DNA of 64,000 nt, from the NCBI RefSeq assembly GCF_963580165.1, contig NZ_CAUZLM010000003.1, forward strand, positions 124,001-188,000, in the 5' to 3' direction. Below the pieces are notes generated by a model, which was not told the origin of the DNA, did not search any database, and saw only the letters and a list, made by a program, of their open reading frames with translations. This DNA is from Fructobacillus evanidus (GTDB lineage Bacteria > Bacillota > Bacilli > Lactobacillales > Lactobacillaceae). Below are positions 17,548-26,994 of this stretch, one piece after another. Every line of letters begins with the position of its first letter. Position 1 is the first letter of the stretch. The translations under genes and the position numbers were made by a program.

Positions 17548-17585
17548 AGAAGTCAACCTCGTCACGAGTTTTGACTTCTTTTTAT
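17548..17585 (+). terminator. Intrinsic terminator
   Basis: AGAAGTCAA/TTGACTTCT stem followed by TTTTATTT, ending the M20-metQ transcript. Confidence 0.75.
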
Positions 17586-17680
17586 TTGAGTCATCCTTGG
17601 TTTAACCGCTATAATAGGTTTATGTAAGATTTCTGTTTGCTAGTTAATTGGCAACACGATTCATGACTGGAGAAATGTAA

Positions 17681-18589
17681 ATGGCCCAAAAAAGACAAGT
17701 AAGCACAACCGGACGTCTGATGAAGTACATTTTGCAAGGTCTTCATGTCCTACCTGATTTAACAAACGAGAGGGCCTATCAACGGGCGGTTATTGCCAGC
17801 CAAAAACCATATCGATTGGCCTTTTTGAACCGGTTACTGTTTGGTGCGACAGAATATAATGGTCGTAATAATGTTTTAGAAATCAGTCCGAAGTACGTAG
17901 ACGACCGGCAACTCATTTTTTACCTCCACGGTGGAGGCTATTGGGACCAACCTTCAATCATGCACTACCGTTTGCTGAAAAAGTTGGCCGACCAAACACA
18001 ACATCGAATTATCATGCCAATTTATCCAAAGGCGCCTCAGCACCAGGCACAAGAAAGCATTCAATGGACCAAGGATGCTTTCCTGGAAACGCTAGAAAAG
18101 GAACAGATTGATGTCAATCAAATTGTGCTAATGGGTGATTCAGCTGGTGCCGGTCTGGCGTTGTCTCTTTTGCAACAGTTACGTGATGCAAAACTTGCCT
18201 TGCCAAAACAGCTGATCTTGATTTCACCGTGGTTTGATATCAGCGATACCAACCATGAGATGAAGGTAGTGCAACCCTTCGACCCGATGTTAGAAGTCGC
18301 TGTCTTAGACATCATGGCTGCCGGTTACCAGGGTGAGCTTGATTTGGATGATCCATTAATTAGCCCGCTCTATGCTGATTTTGCCAACATGCCAGCCATT
18401 AACGTGATTACGGGTACTTATGATGTCTTGCATCCTGATGCCGTGAAGTTTCAGGAGATTGCTGATGATGGCGGTTGGGACGTGCACACGACCATTTACC
18501 CAGAAATGTACCATGATTTTCCTGAAATTCCGATTCCAGAAGGAAAGGCCGCCATTCAACAAATGGTCCAATTAATCAAAGAAAGATAA
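17681..18589 (+). CDS. Alpha/beta-hydrolase, hormone-sensitive-lipase-like esterase
   Basis: 302 residues. Seen: oxyanion-hole motif FYLHGGGYW near residue 86, nucleophile elbow MGDSAGAGLAL near 150, and catalytic His region YPEMYHDFPEIP near 280, with an Asp near 245 (GTYDVLHPD). It probably cleaves short-chain esters in the cytosol. An SDR gene follows four bases later in the same transcript; the pathway is not evident. Confidence 0.82.
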   Translation: MAQKRQVSTTGRLMKYILQGLHVLPDLTNERAYQRAVIASQKPYRLAFLNRLLFGATEYNGRNNVLEISPKYVDDRQLIFYLHGGGYWDQPSIMHYRLLKKLADQTQHRIIMPIYPKAPQHQAQESIQWTKDAFLETLEKEQIDVNQIVLMGDSAGAGLALSLLQQLRDAKLALPKQLILISPWFDISDTNHEMKVVQPFDPMLEVAVLDIMAAGYQGELDLDDPLISPLYADFANMPAINVITGTYDVLHPDAVKFQEIADDGGWDVHTTIYPEMYHDFPEIPIPEGKAAIQQMVQLIKER

Positions 18590-18593
18590 ATGA

Positions 18594-19415
18594 ATGCCCA
18601 AAGTAATTCTTGTCACCGGTGCCACTAGCGGTATCGGTCATCAAACCAGCCAATTATTAGCAGAACAAGGACACATCGTTTATGGTGCTGGCCGTCGAGT
18701 CGAGAAACTCGCCGACTTAGAAAAAGTTGGGGTTCAGCCCCTCAAACTCGATTTGACCGATGAAGAATCCTGCCGACAAGCGGTCGAGACCATTTTGGCT
18801 GACCAAGGACGCATTGACGTATTGATTAACAATGCGGGCTACGGTTCGTATGGTGCTGTTGAGGATGTGGCTCTCGAGGAGGCCAAACGTCAGTTCAATG
18901 TTAATTTATTTGGCTTGGCCCAATTAATCAAATTAGTTTTGCCAACAATGCGAAAACAACAGTCCGGACGGATTATCAACGTCTCGTCGATGGCCGGACG
19001 AATGGCCAGCTACTTTGGTGCGTGGTACCATGCCACCAAGTTTGCTTTAGAGGGCTTTAGTGATTCATTGCGAATGGAGCTAAAGCCATTTGGCATTGAC
19101 GTCGTCTTGGTCGAGCCCGGCCTAATTAAAACGGATTGGGGACTGATTGCCGCTGATCATCTGGCCTCTTCAGCGGCTGGTGGTCCATACGAGAGGGCTG
19201 CCCGGCAAACAGCCGGTGGCATGAAAAAGCAGTACCAGGGCCGATTATTGTCCCAGCCAATCTTGATTGCAAAAACCTTGGTGAAAATTGTTAACCAGAA
19301 ACAGCCTCGAGCTCGTTACTTGCTTGGTTTTGCAGCCAAGCCATTGGTCTTCTTGCGCACCATCCTGCCAGCACGATGGTTTGATGCATTGATGCGCCAC
19401 GTTGTGAGAGGCTAA
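18594..19415 (+). CDS. Short-chain dehydrogenase/reductase
   Basis: 273 residues. Seen: NAD(P)-binding GATSGIGHQ (residues 8-16), NNAGYGSYG near 83, catalytic Ser in INVSSMAGRM and YHATK (Tyr/Lys) near 145-155. It resembles SDRs annotated as oxidoreductases acting on lipophilic ketones or aldehydes. Co-transcribed with the esterase upstream. Confidence 0.85.
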   Translation: MPKVILVTGATSGIGHQTSQLLAEQGHIVYGAGRRVEKLADLEKVGVQPLKLDLTDEESCRQAVETILADQGRIDVLINNAGYGSYGAVEDVALEEAKRQFNVNLFGLAQLIKLVLPTMRKQQSGRIINVSSMAGRMASYFGAWYHATKFALEGFSDSLRMELKPFGIDVVLVEPGLIKTDWGLIAADHLASSAAGGPYERAARQTAGGMKKQYQGRLLSQPILIAKTLVKIVNQKQPRARYLLGFAAKPLVFLRTILPARWFDALMRHVVRG

Positions 19416-19452
19416 ATCAGAACTGATTGAATCAAAAATCACCGTAAATATA

Positions 19453-19492
19453 CTAAAAGGGCCTCAACGTACATACACGCTGAGGCCCTTTA
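19453..19492. terminator. Bidirectional terminator between convergent genes
   Basis: AAAGGGCCTCA and TGAGGCCCTTT form a perfect 11-bp stem. Confidence 0.8.
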
Positions 19493-19512
19493 TAAATTCT
19501 GATGGACAACTT

Positions 19513-21063
19513 TTAACACATATCCATGCCCATCTTTTTGTATGAATCCAGACTCTTAATCTGTAAATCTTCGACGGCGCAACCGCGTTCTTCTGCCAAG
19601 GCATTCATTAGGGTATCCATGGCCATTAAATCGTACTTCTTTTCTGGCTCTTCTGGCGTGTAAACCTGCATCTGCGCCATCATGCCACCATCCTCGTGCT
19701 CGATAATATGGCAGTGGTACATAAAGACACCGGCGAAGTTGAACTTCATCTTAATCCGAACGGTTTCCCCGGGATTGACGGCAACAGTATCCTTGTAACC
19801 GAGTTCGTTTGGGTAGGGAGCTTGACCGTTGCGGGAAACAATCTGGAAGGAGCCACCATGCATGTGGTAGGGGTGAAGCATCCCACCGCAGCAATCATTG
19901 GTATTGGTAATGTCCCAGTATTCCGTCTTACCGATTTCTTGGCGGTCATCGATGCGCATCATCCCAAACTTTAAACCGTTAATGGTGATTTCCTCATCCG
20001 TTCCGGCCAAGACAACCTGGTGAACGAGTGCATCCGGATCAACATCTGGGTAGCTGATTTCCGCTAATTTGTCCGGTAAGGTTGTTTCGTCAGTCACAAA
20101 ATCCTTGATGTTAAAAATCAGAATTGGCGTGTCATCCGAGTACAGCGTTACCTGGTCGCCGGCCTTGTAACCACTAAAGTCGATGATAAACTCTGCTCGC
20201 TCAGCACAAGTTAGCATACACTTGGTCATCTGAACCGGCTCTGGTAAGAGACCGCCATCGGAAGCGATTTGCGTCATCATCAAATCATCTGAAAGGTGCA
20301 GGCGCCACTCTCGTCGGTTCGAACCATCCAAAAATCGTAGGCGCAACTTTTGGGTTGTCACGTCAAAGTTTGGGTTAACCGTCCCATTGATGAGGGCCGT
20401 TGGGCCAGCGGTTCCATCGGGATCATAGTCGGCATCATAGTCCCACTGGTTGTCTTCGTGAAAACGGCGGTCTTGAAGGACGATTGGCAAATCATCAACG
20501 CCATAGTTGTGTGGCAAGGCCAAGCTGTCTTCATGGTCATCTTCAACGTAGACCATTGCGGCCAAGCCATGCCAGACGTCCCAACCGGTTAATGGGCAAG
20601 GATGGGCGTGCAACCAAGTGGTTGCGGCCGGTTGGTTGACGGTAAAAGTAATCTCTTTTTCCTCACCGGGATAAATTGGTGCGTGACAACCACCATCGAT
20701 AAAGGGACCGGGCACATCCAAGCCATGCCAGTGGAAAGTTGTTAACTCAGGTAAACTATTCTTTAGCGTAACGTGATAGGTTTTACCGCTACGAAAAACA
20801 ATAGTTTGCCCCAATAAACTCTGATTGTAACCCCAGGTTTTGGTTTTAGCACCGGGTAAAATCTGTGTTTCGCCTGGTTGGGCATGAACTGTCAGCCAGA
20901 CCTCCGTATCCGTTTCCCGATCGGGCTTCAAGATACTAGGAATTGTTAGTGGTACGCGGGGTGCATCGTAAACCTCTAAAGGGACGTAGCCGCCATCATG
21001 ATAGTCATAAGCTGTTTCGTTAAAAAAGTAATCCTGGTAAACAGGCTTTTCTTCTGTCGACAT
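19513..21063 (-). CDS. Multicopper oxidase
   Basis: 516 residues, three cupredoxin domains. The four copper motifs are complete: TFHWHGLD, TWLHAHP, HPYHMHGG and HCHIIEHEDGGMM (type 1 Cys, His and Met). It resembles CotA/CueO-type oxidases that oxidise Cu(I), Mn(II) or phenols. There is no obvious signal peptide, as in other lactobacillar homologues. Start 21063 follows GGAGGAAGTATC; an earlier in-frame ATG has no such site. It is divergent from a Met-rich membrane peptide, which supports a copper role (inference). Confidence 0.88.
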   Translation of the reverse strand: MSTEEKPVYQDYFFNETAYDYHDGGYVPLEVYDAPRVPLTIPSILKPDRETDTEVWLTVHAQPGETQILPGAKTKTWGYNQSLLGQTIVFRSGKTYHVTLKNSLPELTTFHWHGLDVPGPFIDGGCHAPIYPGEEKEITFTVNQPAATTWLHAHPCPLTGWDVWHGLAAMVYVEDDHEDSLALPHNYGVDDLPIVLQDRRFHEDNQWDYDADYDPDGTAGPTALINGTVNPNFDVTTQKLRLRFLDGSNRREWRLHLSDDLMMTQIASDGGLLPEPVQMTKCMLTCAERAEFIIDFSGYKAGDQVTLYSDDTPILIFNIKDFVTDETTLPDKLAEISYPDVDPDALVHQVVLAGTDEEITINGLKFGMMRIDDRQEIGKTEYWDITNTNDCCGGMLHPYHMHGGSFQIVSRNGQAPYPNELGYKDTVAVNPGETVRIKMKFNFAGVFMYHCHIIEHEDGGMMAQMQVYTPEEPEKKYDLMAMDTLMNALAEERGCAVEDLQIKSLDSYKKMGMDMC

Positions 21064-21182
21064 GATACTTCCTCCTTCTATTTGTCTCTTAGTATACAAG
21101 ACCCGGGTCGTTTTTTCTAACAATTGTGCTAAGCTTAATTTAGGCGGTCAATCAGTAGCCGCTAAAGGAGGAGGAAGTAACA
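21064..21182. promoter_or_regulatory. Divergent promoter region with GACCCGGGTC palindrome
   Basis: The minus-strand -10 TATACT faces the oxidase gene. A perfect 10-bp palindrome GACCCGGGTC lies in its spacer, about where a MerR-type or other metal-sensing regulator would bind. The plus-strand gene has a strong AAAGGAGGAGG ribosome site. Confidence 0.45.
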
Positions 21183-21344
21183 ATGACGCGTAATCGTATT
21201 TTTCACTTTGTCATGGCTTGTGTTTGGATTTACACTTTTTATCTACTCATGCACATGCAGGATATGTTGGCTATGTATGTCATGGCCGGTGGGATGTTTG
21301 TTCAATCGCTCTATAGCATTATCTTTGATCAAAAAGGGTGCTAA
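21183..21344 (+). CDS. Met-rich small membrane protein (53 residues)
   Basis: Small ORF behind a near-perfect Shine-Dalgarno AAAGGAGGAGGAAG. Two hydrophobic segments (about 8-22 and 31-48) enclose a MHMQDMLAMYVMAGGM tract. It has eight Met, two His and two Cys in 53 residues, with Met spaced at every second or third residue as in copper-handling segments. It is divergent from the multicopper oxidase and shares its regulatory region. I do not recognise a named family; a role in copper binding or in assembly of the oxidase is inferred. Confidence 0.6.
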   Translation: MTRNRIFHFVMACVWIYTFYLLMHMQDMLAMYVMAGGMFVQSLYSIIFDQKGC

Positions 21345-21464
21345 ACGGGAACACGTTGAACATTTGCTAAAAAGCCCAAAGAATTCTGAGTCATGTCCGC
21401 TTTCATAATCGTCGCATGGTTGAAAATCCTGTGGGCTTTTTATTAATTAAAGGGGGAAATCAGT

Positions 21465-21965
21465 ATGGAACATTACCACCGTGCCTTTGGCGTCTATGGC
21501 ATTCTTTATGAAGAACACCATGGCTTAGTTGTTATTAAGAAGAATGCTGGTCCCTATTTAAACCGCTATGATTTACCAGGTGGTAGCCTTGAATCAGGTG
21601 AGCCACTTGAGCATGCACTAGTCCGTGAAGTCAAGGAGGAGACTGATTTGACGGTTGAAAAGGCCAGACAAATTGGAACGACTAGTTTTATTTACCCATG
21701 GCAGTATTTAGATTTCAACATGAACCAGCATATTGCAGTCTTTTATGAGGTTGAAAGAGTCAGTGGTGGATTAACGGAAACGCCACTGCAATTTCTCGGT
21801 CAAGATTCCCTTGGGTCCTTGTTTGTCCCCCTTGATTTGTTAACAGAACAAAATAGTTCCCCCTTAGTATTGAAAGCAAAGGAATACCTGCTACACAACA
21901 AACATTTCGATACTGCTGATTGCCGTTTTTCACAGTGGAAAGTTTTGACGAAACCTGTTTTTTAG
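21465..21965 (+). CDS. NUDIX hydrolase
   Basis: 166 residues. Seen: the complete Nudix box starting GGSLESGEPLEHALVREV and ending with the catalytic KEETDL (residues 38-61). It hydrolyses a nucleoside diphosphate linked to another group, such as an oxidised nucleotide or nucleotide sugar; the substrate is not defined. GGGGGAAATCAGT precedes the ATG. Confidence 0.85.
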   Translation: MEHYHRAFGVYGILYEEHHGLVVIKKNAGPYLNRYDLPGGSLESGEPLEHALVREVKEETDLTVEKARQIGTTSFIYPWQYLDFNMNQHIAVFYEVERVSGGLTETPLQFLGQDSLGSLFVPLDLLTEQNSSPLVLKAKEYLLHNKHFDTADCRFSQWKVLTKPVF

Positions 21966-22069
21966 GTGGTTTGATGACCGTCCAACCAATACGTCTCGTA
22001 AAGGACTAATTACTCCTAATCACGGCATGTTCAATCATCAATCAGATGAAGCTAGCAAGAGCGTTAACC

Positions 22070-22096
22070 GGTTCGAACCAGTACTCATGCTATAAT
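22070..22096 (+). promoter_or_regulatory. Extended -10 promoter with adjacent palindrome
   Basis: TGCTATAAT (22088-22096) is preceded by the 10-bp palindrome GGTTCGAACC (22070-22079) in the -35 region. No gene start follows before a terminator, so it probably drives the small RNA below. Confidence 0.5.
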
Positions 22097-22101
22097 ATTG
22101 G

Positions 22102-22183
22102 TTAGGAAAACAAAGTACGATAGTCACTATGCGAGTGACTTTTGACTAAAAAAACGGTGTAGCAACAACTACATCGTTTTTCT
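22102..22183 (+). ncRNA. Candidate small RNA, or attenuated leader of topB
   Basis: Between the extended -10 promoter and a strong terminator (AAACGGTGTAG/CTACATCGTTTTT, 22152-22182) lies an 82-base segment with a further perfect hairpin GTCACT/AGTGAC (22123-22139) and no ORF. It could be a free small RNA or a leader that controls the topoisomerase gene 50 bases downstream. Confidence 0.4.
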
Positions 22184-22232
22184 CATCAGTAAAGATTTAC
22201 AACGTTAGACGTAATACAAAGGAGGTTGACGC

Positions 22233-24317
22233 TTGACAAAGTATTTAATTATCACCGAGAAGCCGAGCGCTCGCCGCAATTTTGAAAAGGCACTGGGCGG
22301 GTCAACGGGTCATGTTGCCCACTATGATTATGAGTTAACAAACCTACGTGGCCATGTCATGACTTTAAGGGAACCGGAAGACCAGGTTCCAGCTGATTTA
22401 AAAGCAAAATACAAATCATGGAAACTGGCTGATTTGCCATGGGACTTGCAGGATTTGTCTTGGAAAAGAACTTACATTCGTTCCTGGAACCCCCGCAGTA
22501 AAAAATCAGAAAGCACTAAGAGCTTGATTGATGACCTCAAAACCAAGGCCAAAAATGTCGATGGGCTCATCATTGCGACCGATACTGATCCGTCAGGAGA
22601 GGGGGACCTGCTAGCCTGGGAGGCCATTGATGCCATCAAATGGCAGGGACAAGTTTTCCGAGCTAATTTTGCAGATGAAAGTCCAAAAAGTTTGATCAAG
22701 GCACTCACTCAATTGACCGCCATTGAAAGTAAGGACCGACACGGGGCCTATCAAAAGGGGCTAACCCGCAACAAGTGGGATTTTGCCTCGATGCAGCTAA
22801 CCCGGGCGGCAACGACATTGACCAAAAAGCAGGGCTACTCACTTGTATCACGGCAAGGCCGGTTAAAATCAGCGATGCTGTTGAAAATCTATCAACAACT
22901 CCAAGCCATTAAAAACTACCAAAAGGTCCCTTATTTTGAGTACCGCTTTCGAGATGACCAGGGAAATGTCTATGCTCGAGTAGTTGACCCAAAACAGGAA
23001 GTGGTTTCTTTCCGCTATCCCAGCCCTGAGGCCCTTCAAGCCGCCGAATCCTTTGCAAAATCAGGACAGGTCCAGCAAGATTCAGTGACTAAAAAAAGTA
23101 CTAAGCCACCAAAGTTGCTCGACTTGTCCTCACTCTCGGCCATTTTAGCTAAAGAGGGCTATAAGGCCAAGGAGGTTCTGGCCACCTACCAAAAACTATA
23201 CGAAGCGCAAATCGTGTCTTATCCACGAACGGAAGATAAGACAATTACCCCCGAGCAATTCCAAGATATGCTGCCGCTAGTCGACAAAATTGCGCAAATA
23301 GTGGGCACCGACGTAAGTTTACTTACTCATAGGGACCCTCGTAAAACACATGTCAAGGAAGAGGGTGCCCACGGGGCTAACCGACCTGGCCCAAAGGTTC
23401 CCGCAAGTCTAGAAGCACTGCAATCATACGGCCCATCTGCTAAGCGGATCTATCAAACGTTAGCGAAAAACTTTTTAGCGATGTTTGCCGAGGATTATCA
23501 TTACCAGCAGATTAAAGGTTCTATCGTTGAGTACCCTGATTTTAAAACGATCTTAAACAATCCACTTTCATTAGGATGGAAAGCCGTCTACCAGGATCAA
23601 AATCAAGACCAAGACGAGGAAGACTCTAAGTCGAAAGCCCTGGGGCAAACAGCAGACCTCTTTGTTCATGAGGGGCAGAATCCAAAGCCAACAACGCCAA
23701 CCTGGCAGTGGCTCAAGACCTTCTTGGAAAAGAATGAGATTGGCACGGGAGCCACACGGACAAGTACCTACGGTGAACTATCGAGTGGTAAAAATGCCTA
23801 TATTATTGATAAAAAGGGCAAAATTGACCTCACAACAGACGGTCAAGCCGTTGCCATTCTGGCTCAAAACACTTGGTTAGCCAACCCCAAGACTACCAAG
23901 CGGGTTTTTGATATTTTTGATCAAGTTGGCAAATTTGAAATGACCGCTGACCAGGCACTGGACTCAATCGTTAAAACCGTGAATCATGACATTCCCGTGA
24001 TGATGAACAATGCTAACCAGCTGGAAGCAGTCTTAGGAAAGCCACAAGCTAAGGCCAAAAAAAGCGTTCCAAAAAAGGAGAAGGCAACCGGCATTTGGCA
24101 GGGGAGCGAGGTCTCCTTTAGCAATGAATTCTCAGGTCACCGCTTTACAGAGCAGGAAACTGCTGATTTATTAGCTGGCAAGACCATTCACTTTCAAGCT
24201 AAAAGTCGGTATGGCCGACCATACGAAGTTTCTGGTAAATTAGCAAAACAAGTTTACCGTAAACATCAATACATTGGCTTTAAGCCAGAATTTGAACCGA
24301 GAAAAAAGAAGAAATAA
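22233..24317 (+). CDS. topB: DNA topoisomerase III
   Basis: 694 residues. Type IA topoisomerase that passes single strands and decatenates DNA. Seen: N-terminal Toprim KYLIITEKPSARRNFEKAL, acidic DTDPSGEGDLLAWE near 114-127, and the active-site Tyr in IVSYPRTEDK near residue 328. The C-terminal domain is lysine-rich. The start codon is TTG, seven bases behind AAAGGAGG; no ATG in frame is as well placed. The rare start may lower expression. Followed by a terminator shared with the convergent uvrA-like gene. Confidence 0.88.
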   Translation: MTKYLIITEKPSARRNFEKALGGSTGHVAHYDYELTNLRGHVMTLREPEDQVPADLKAKYKSWKLADLPWDLQDLSWKRTYIRSWNPRSKKSESTKSLIDDLKTKAKNVDGLIIATDTDPSGEGDLLAWEAIDAIKWQGQVFRANFADESPKSLIKALTQLTAIESKDRHGAYQKGLTRNKWDFASMQLTRAATTLTKKQGYSLVSRQGRLKSAMLLKIYQQLQAIKNYQKVPYFEYRFRDDQGNVYARVVDPKQEVVSFRYPSPEALQAAESFAKSGQVQQDSVTKKSTKPPKLLDLSSLSAILAKEGYKAKEVLATYQKLYEAQIVSYPRTEDKTITPEQFQDMLPLVDKIAQIVGTDVSLLTHRDPRKTHVKEEGAHGANRPGPKVPASLEALQSYGPSAKRIYQTLAKNFLAMFAEDYHYQQIKGSIVEYPDFKTILNNPLSLGWKAVYQDQNQDQDEEDSKSKALGQTADLFVHEGQNPKPTTPTWQWLKTFLEKNEIGTGATRTSTYGELSSGKNAYIIDKKGKIDLTTDGQAVAILAQNTWLANPKTTKRVFDIFDQVGKFEMTADQALDSIVKTVNHDIPVMMNNANQLEAVLGKPQAKAKKSVPKKEKATGIWQGSEVSFSNEFSGHRFTEQETADLLAGKTIHFQAKSRYGRPYEVSGKLAKQVYRKHQYIGFKPEFEPRKKKK

Positions 24318-24326
24318 AGAGTAGCA

Positions 24327-24366
24327 AAAAGCCCCGGATTTCAAAAAATCCGAGGTTTTCTTTTTA
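24327..24366. terminator. Bidirectional terminator
   Basis: CCCCGGATTT/AAATCCGAGG stem with T-rich flanks between convergent topB and the uvrA-like gene. Confidence 0.7.
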
Positions 24367-24367
24367 A

Positions 24368-26917
24368 TCAATTTTTGAGCAAATCGAATTTCTGCAAGTG
24401 TGACCGTAAATACTGAAGAGTTAACGAAGTGCCGGTTTTAGCCAAGGCCAATGGCTGACCCATCGCCATAATCTGTCCACCTTGGTCACCACCCTTGGGA
24501 CCAAGATCAATCAAGTAATCCGCATTGGCCATCAGATTTAGGTCATGGGTAATCAGGACAATCGTGGCGCCAGTTTCCTTAAGCTTGTTCAAGACACCCA
24601 ACAAAGTTTGAATATCAATAGGATGCAGCCCAATGGAAGGTTCATCAAAAACAAATAAAGTCTTGGCTTGGCTTTTATTCAAGTGAGTCACTAACTTTAA
24701 TCGCTGCGCTTCACCGCCCGAAAGCGCTGGGGTAGCTTCCCCCAAGTGCAGGTAGTCGAGGCCGATTTCGACGAGCAAGTCTAATTGCTGCTTGATTTTC
24801 GGTTGGTCAGCAAACACCGGCAATGCATCTCGGACTGATAGAGCGAGCACATCAACAATTGAATACCCATGCCAGGTTATTTTACGAACTGCTTCATTAA
24901 AACGACCGCCATGACAGTTAGGACAGGTTTCGATAATGTCGGGCAAAAACTGAATGTCTTCCGTAATCACACCTAGACCAGTACACGTTGGGCAAGCACC
25001 TTCCTTGTTGTTATAAGAAAAATATTTGGCAGTCATTTTCTGTTCTTTGGCAGCTGGTTGACTAGCAAAAAGGGTTCGAAGGTCATTCATGATGGTCGTG
25101 TAGGTGGCTAAAGTAGAGCGAGTGTTGCGTCCAATCGGTTTAGCGTCAATTGTAATTGCTTTTTTTAGAGGAGTTTTAAGTGCACTTACTTGTTTGGGGC
25201 TATTTTCATCGTTACCCTTAGCATTAATCGCCGGTACTAAACTTTTTAAAATCAGCGAGGTTTTTCCAGCTCCGGAAAATCCCGTGACGGCGGTAATGGC
25301 TTGGTTAGGTAGGTGAATTTGGTCATTTTTCAAGTTATAGTAGTCAGCTACAGTCATGCTTGTCTGACCGGCTTCTTCTCCAGCCGGGGATTGAACCTTA
25401 TCATGCAAAATATTAACGGTACCAGTCAAGTAAGGGCCAATCAAAGAATGACGATTTTGGGCTAACTGGTCAGGTCGACCAGCTCCAATTACCTGACCGC
25501 CGTTTTCTCCGGCGCCAGGCCCGATTTCAATAATCCAGTCTGCCGCCGCAATTAAATCAACCTGGTGATCAACGACTACTAAGGAATTTCCTTGATCAAC
25601 CAGGGTCTGAAAAATCTTGATGAGCCCCTTAATATTATCGGGATGAAGTCCGATGGATGGCTCATCTAAAACATAGAGAACACCAGTGGTGTGTGCCCGG
25701 ATTGTCTTCGCTAACTGTAACCGCTGCAGTTCACCGGTTGAAAGCGATGCACCGGGTCGATCTAGGGATAGGTAGCCGAGGCCAAGGTCCAATACTGGTT
25801 GCAAAATCTGATTAAGGTTTTTAAAAAGTTCCTGACCAAGCTTTTTCAGCCCAGAGGGCAGGGTAGTGAGCGTCTGTTGACCCCAATCTTTTAGATTTTC
25901 CAAGGGTAAGTGATTAATAGCAACAATGTCCTGGTCATTGATTGTCTGCTTTAACAGATCCGGATTGAGACGCGAACCATGGCAAGTTGGGCAAGTTGAA
26001 AAATGAAAGAACTTATTTAGCTTCTTGAGCGTTGCTAGGCTTTTGACAGAATCAAGAGAATCTAGCACCGCATCATAGGCGTTTTCATAGAGGCTCCCGT
26101 CAGAATGATAAACACGACCAGTCGAAGTATGAAAGTCAACTGGGTACAGCTTTTTCTCACCGTGTAACACAATTTGCCGCTCTTTTTCACTCAGGTTTTG
26201 GTAAGGAACATTGAGTCGCACACCTAAACTTTGAGCAATTGATGGCATAAAGTTGCGACCGGGCAAGTGCCACGAAGCAACGGCACCTTCTTGAATCGTC
26301 AGGCGAGGGTCCTTGATGATTTTACTTTCATCAAGTTGGCGGACTTCACCAGATCCATGACAAGTTGGGCAAGCACCAGTACTATTTGCCGAAAAATCCT
26401 CAGCAGAAAACGGGCGAAAAGTGACACCACACACGGGACAGGTTAATTGATCTGAGTTATCTTGTAAATTAGCTTTTTCACTGGCGTTCATCGCCTGAGC
26501 AATTGCTGCAGAAGGGGCCAACCGATGGCCATTTGGACAAACCGGGGAAGCTAACCGTGAAAAAATTAGGCGAACCAGATTTTCCAGCTCACTAATCGAA
26601 CCAACGGTGGATCGCTCACCAGGAATAGCAGGGCGCTGTCTCAGAGCGACGGCTGCCGGAATAAATTCAACTGAATCAACGTCAGCAACTTGACTTTGAC
26701 TCATCCGGTTACGGGTATAAGTTGATAGAGATTCCAAGTAACGACGAGATCCCTCAGAAAAAAGAATGCCCATGGCGAGTGATGATTTCCCCGAACCAGA
26801 TAGGCCCGAAATGGCCACAAACTGGTTCAAAGGAATATCCACATTAATATTCTTTAAATTATGAACCCGACCTCCGCGAACTTTAATCTGTATCGGTGTC
26901 AGTTTGTTTTCCGCCAT
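24368..26917 (-). CDS. UvrA-like ABC ATPase (excinuclease subunit A paralogue)
   Basis: 849 residues against about 940-950 for housekeeping UvrA. Two ABC modules: Walker A GLSGSGKSSLA near residue 40 and GFSGAGKTSL in the second half, with signatures STGELQRLQLAKTI and LSGGEAQRLKLVTHL. Zinc-type Cys pairs are CPVCGVTF and CPTCHGS. The shorter N-terminal insert suggests that the UvrB-binding region is reduced, as in the UvrA2/drug-resistance class. It may act in DNA-damage or intercalator tolerance. ATG follows CAGGAGGTCATCC. Confidence 0.8.
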   Translation of the reverse strand: MAENKLTPIQIKVRGGRVHNLKNINVDIPLNQFVAISGLSGSGKSSLAMGILFSEGSRRYLESLSTYTRNRMSQSQVADVDSVEFIPAAVALRQRPAIPGERSTVGSISELENLVRLIFSRLASPVCPNGHRLAPSAAIAQAMNASEKANLQDNSDQLTCPVCGVTFRPFSAEDFSANSTGACPTCHGSGEVRQLDESKIIKDPRLTIQEGAVASWHLPGRNFMPSIAQSLGVRLNVPYQNLSEKERQIVLHGEKKLYPVDFHTSTGRVYHSDGSLYENAYDAVLDSLDSVKSLATLKKLNKFFHFSTCPTCHGSRLNPDLLKQTINDQDIVAINHLPLENLKDWGQQTLTTLPSGLKKLGQELFKNLNQILQPVLDLGLGYLSLDRPGASLSTGELQRLQLAKTIRAHTTGVLYVLDEPSIGLHPDNIKGLIKIFQTLVDQGNSLVVVDHQVDLIAAADWIIEIGPGAGENGGQVIGAGRPDQLAQNRHSLIGPYLTGTVNILHDKVQSPAGEEAGQTSMTVADYYNLKNDQIHLPNQAITAVTGFSGAGKTSLILKSLVPAINAKGNDENSPKQVSALKTPLKKAITIDAKPIGRNTRSTLATYTTIMNDLRTLFASQPAAKEQKMTAKYFSYNNKEGACPTCTGLGVITEDIQFLPDIIETCPNCHGGRFNEAVRKITWHGYSIVDVLALSVRDALPVFADQPKIKQQLDLLVEIGLDYLHLGEATPALSGGEAQRLKLVTHLNKSQAKTLFVFDEPSIGLHPIDIQTLLGVLNKLKETGATIVLITHDLNLMANADYLIDLGPKGGDQGGQIMAMGQPLALAKTGTSLTLQYLRSHLQKFDLLKN

Positions 26918-26994
26918 GGATGACCTCCTGATTGATAACTAAAATATTGATCGTTAACTTCTTTACTGTCAGTAATAGCATAAAGGAGGGCAAA

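Noticed and set aside
21208..21408. 66-residue plus-strand ORF overlapping the Met-rich peptide
   Set aside because: Wrong frame, no ribosome site; the 21183 frame has a near-perfect one.
22066..22082. tRNA T-arm-like GGTTCGAACC
   Set aside because: No acceptor, anticodon or D arm can be folded around it; it fits better as a palindrome next to a promoter.
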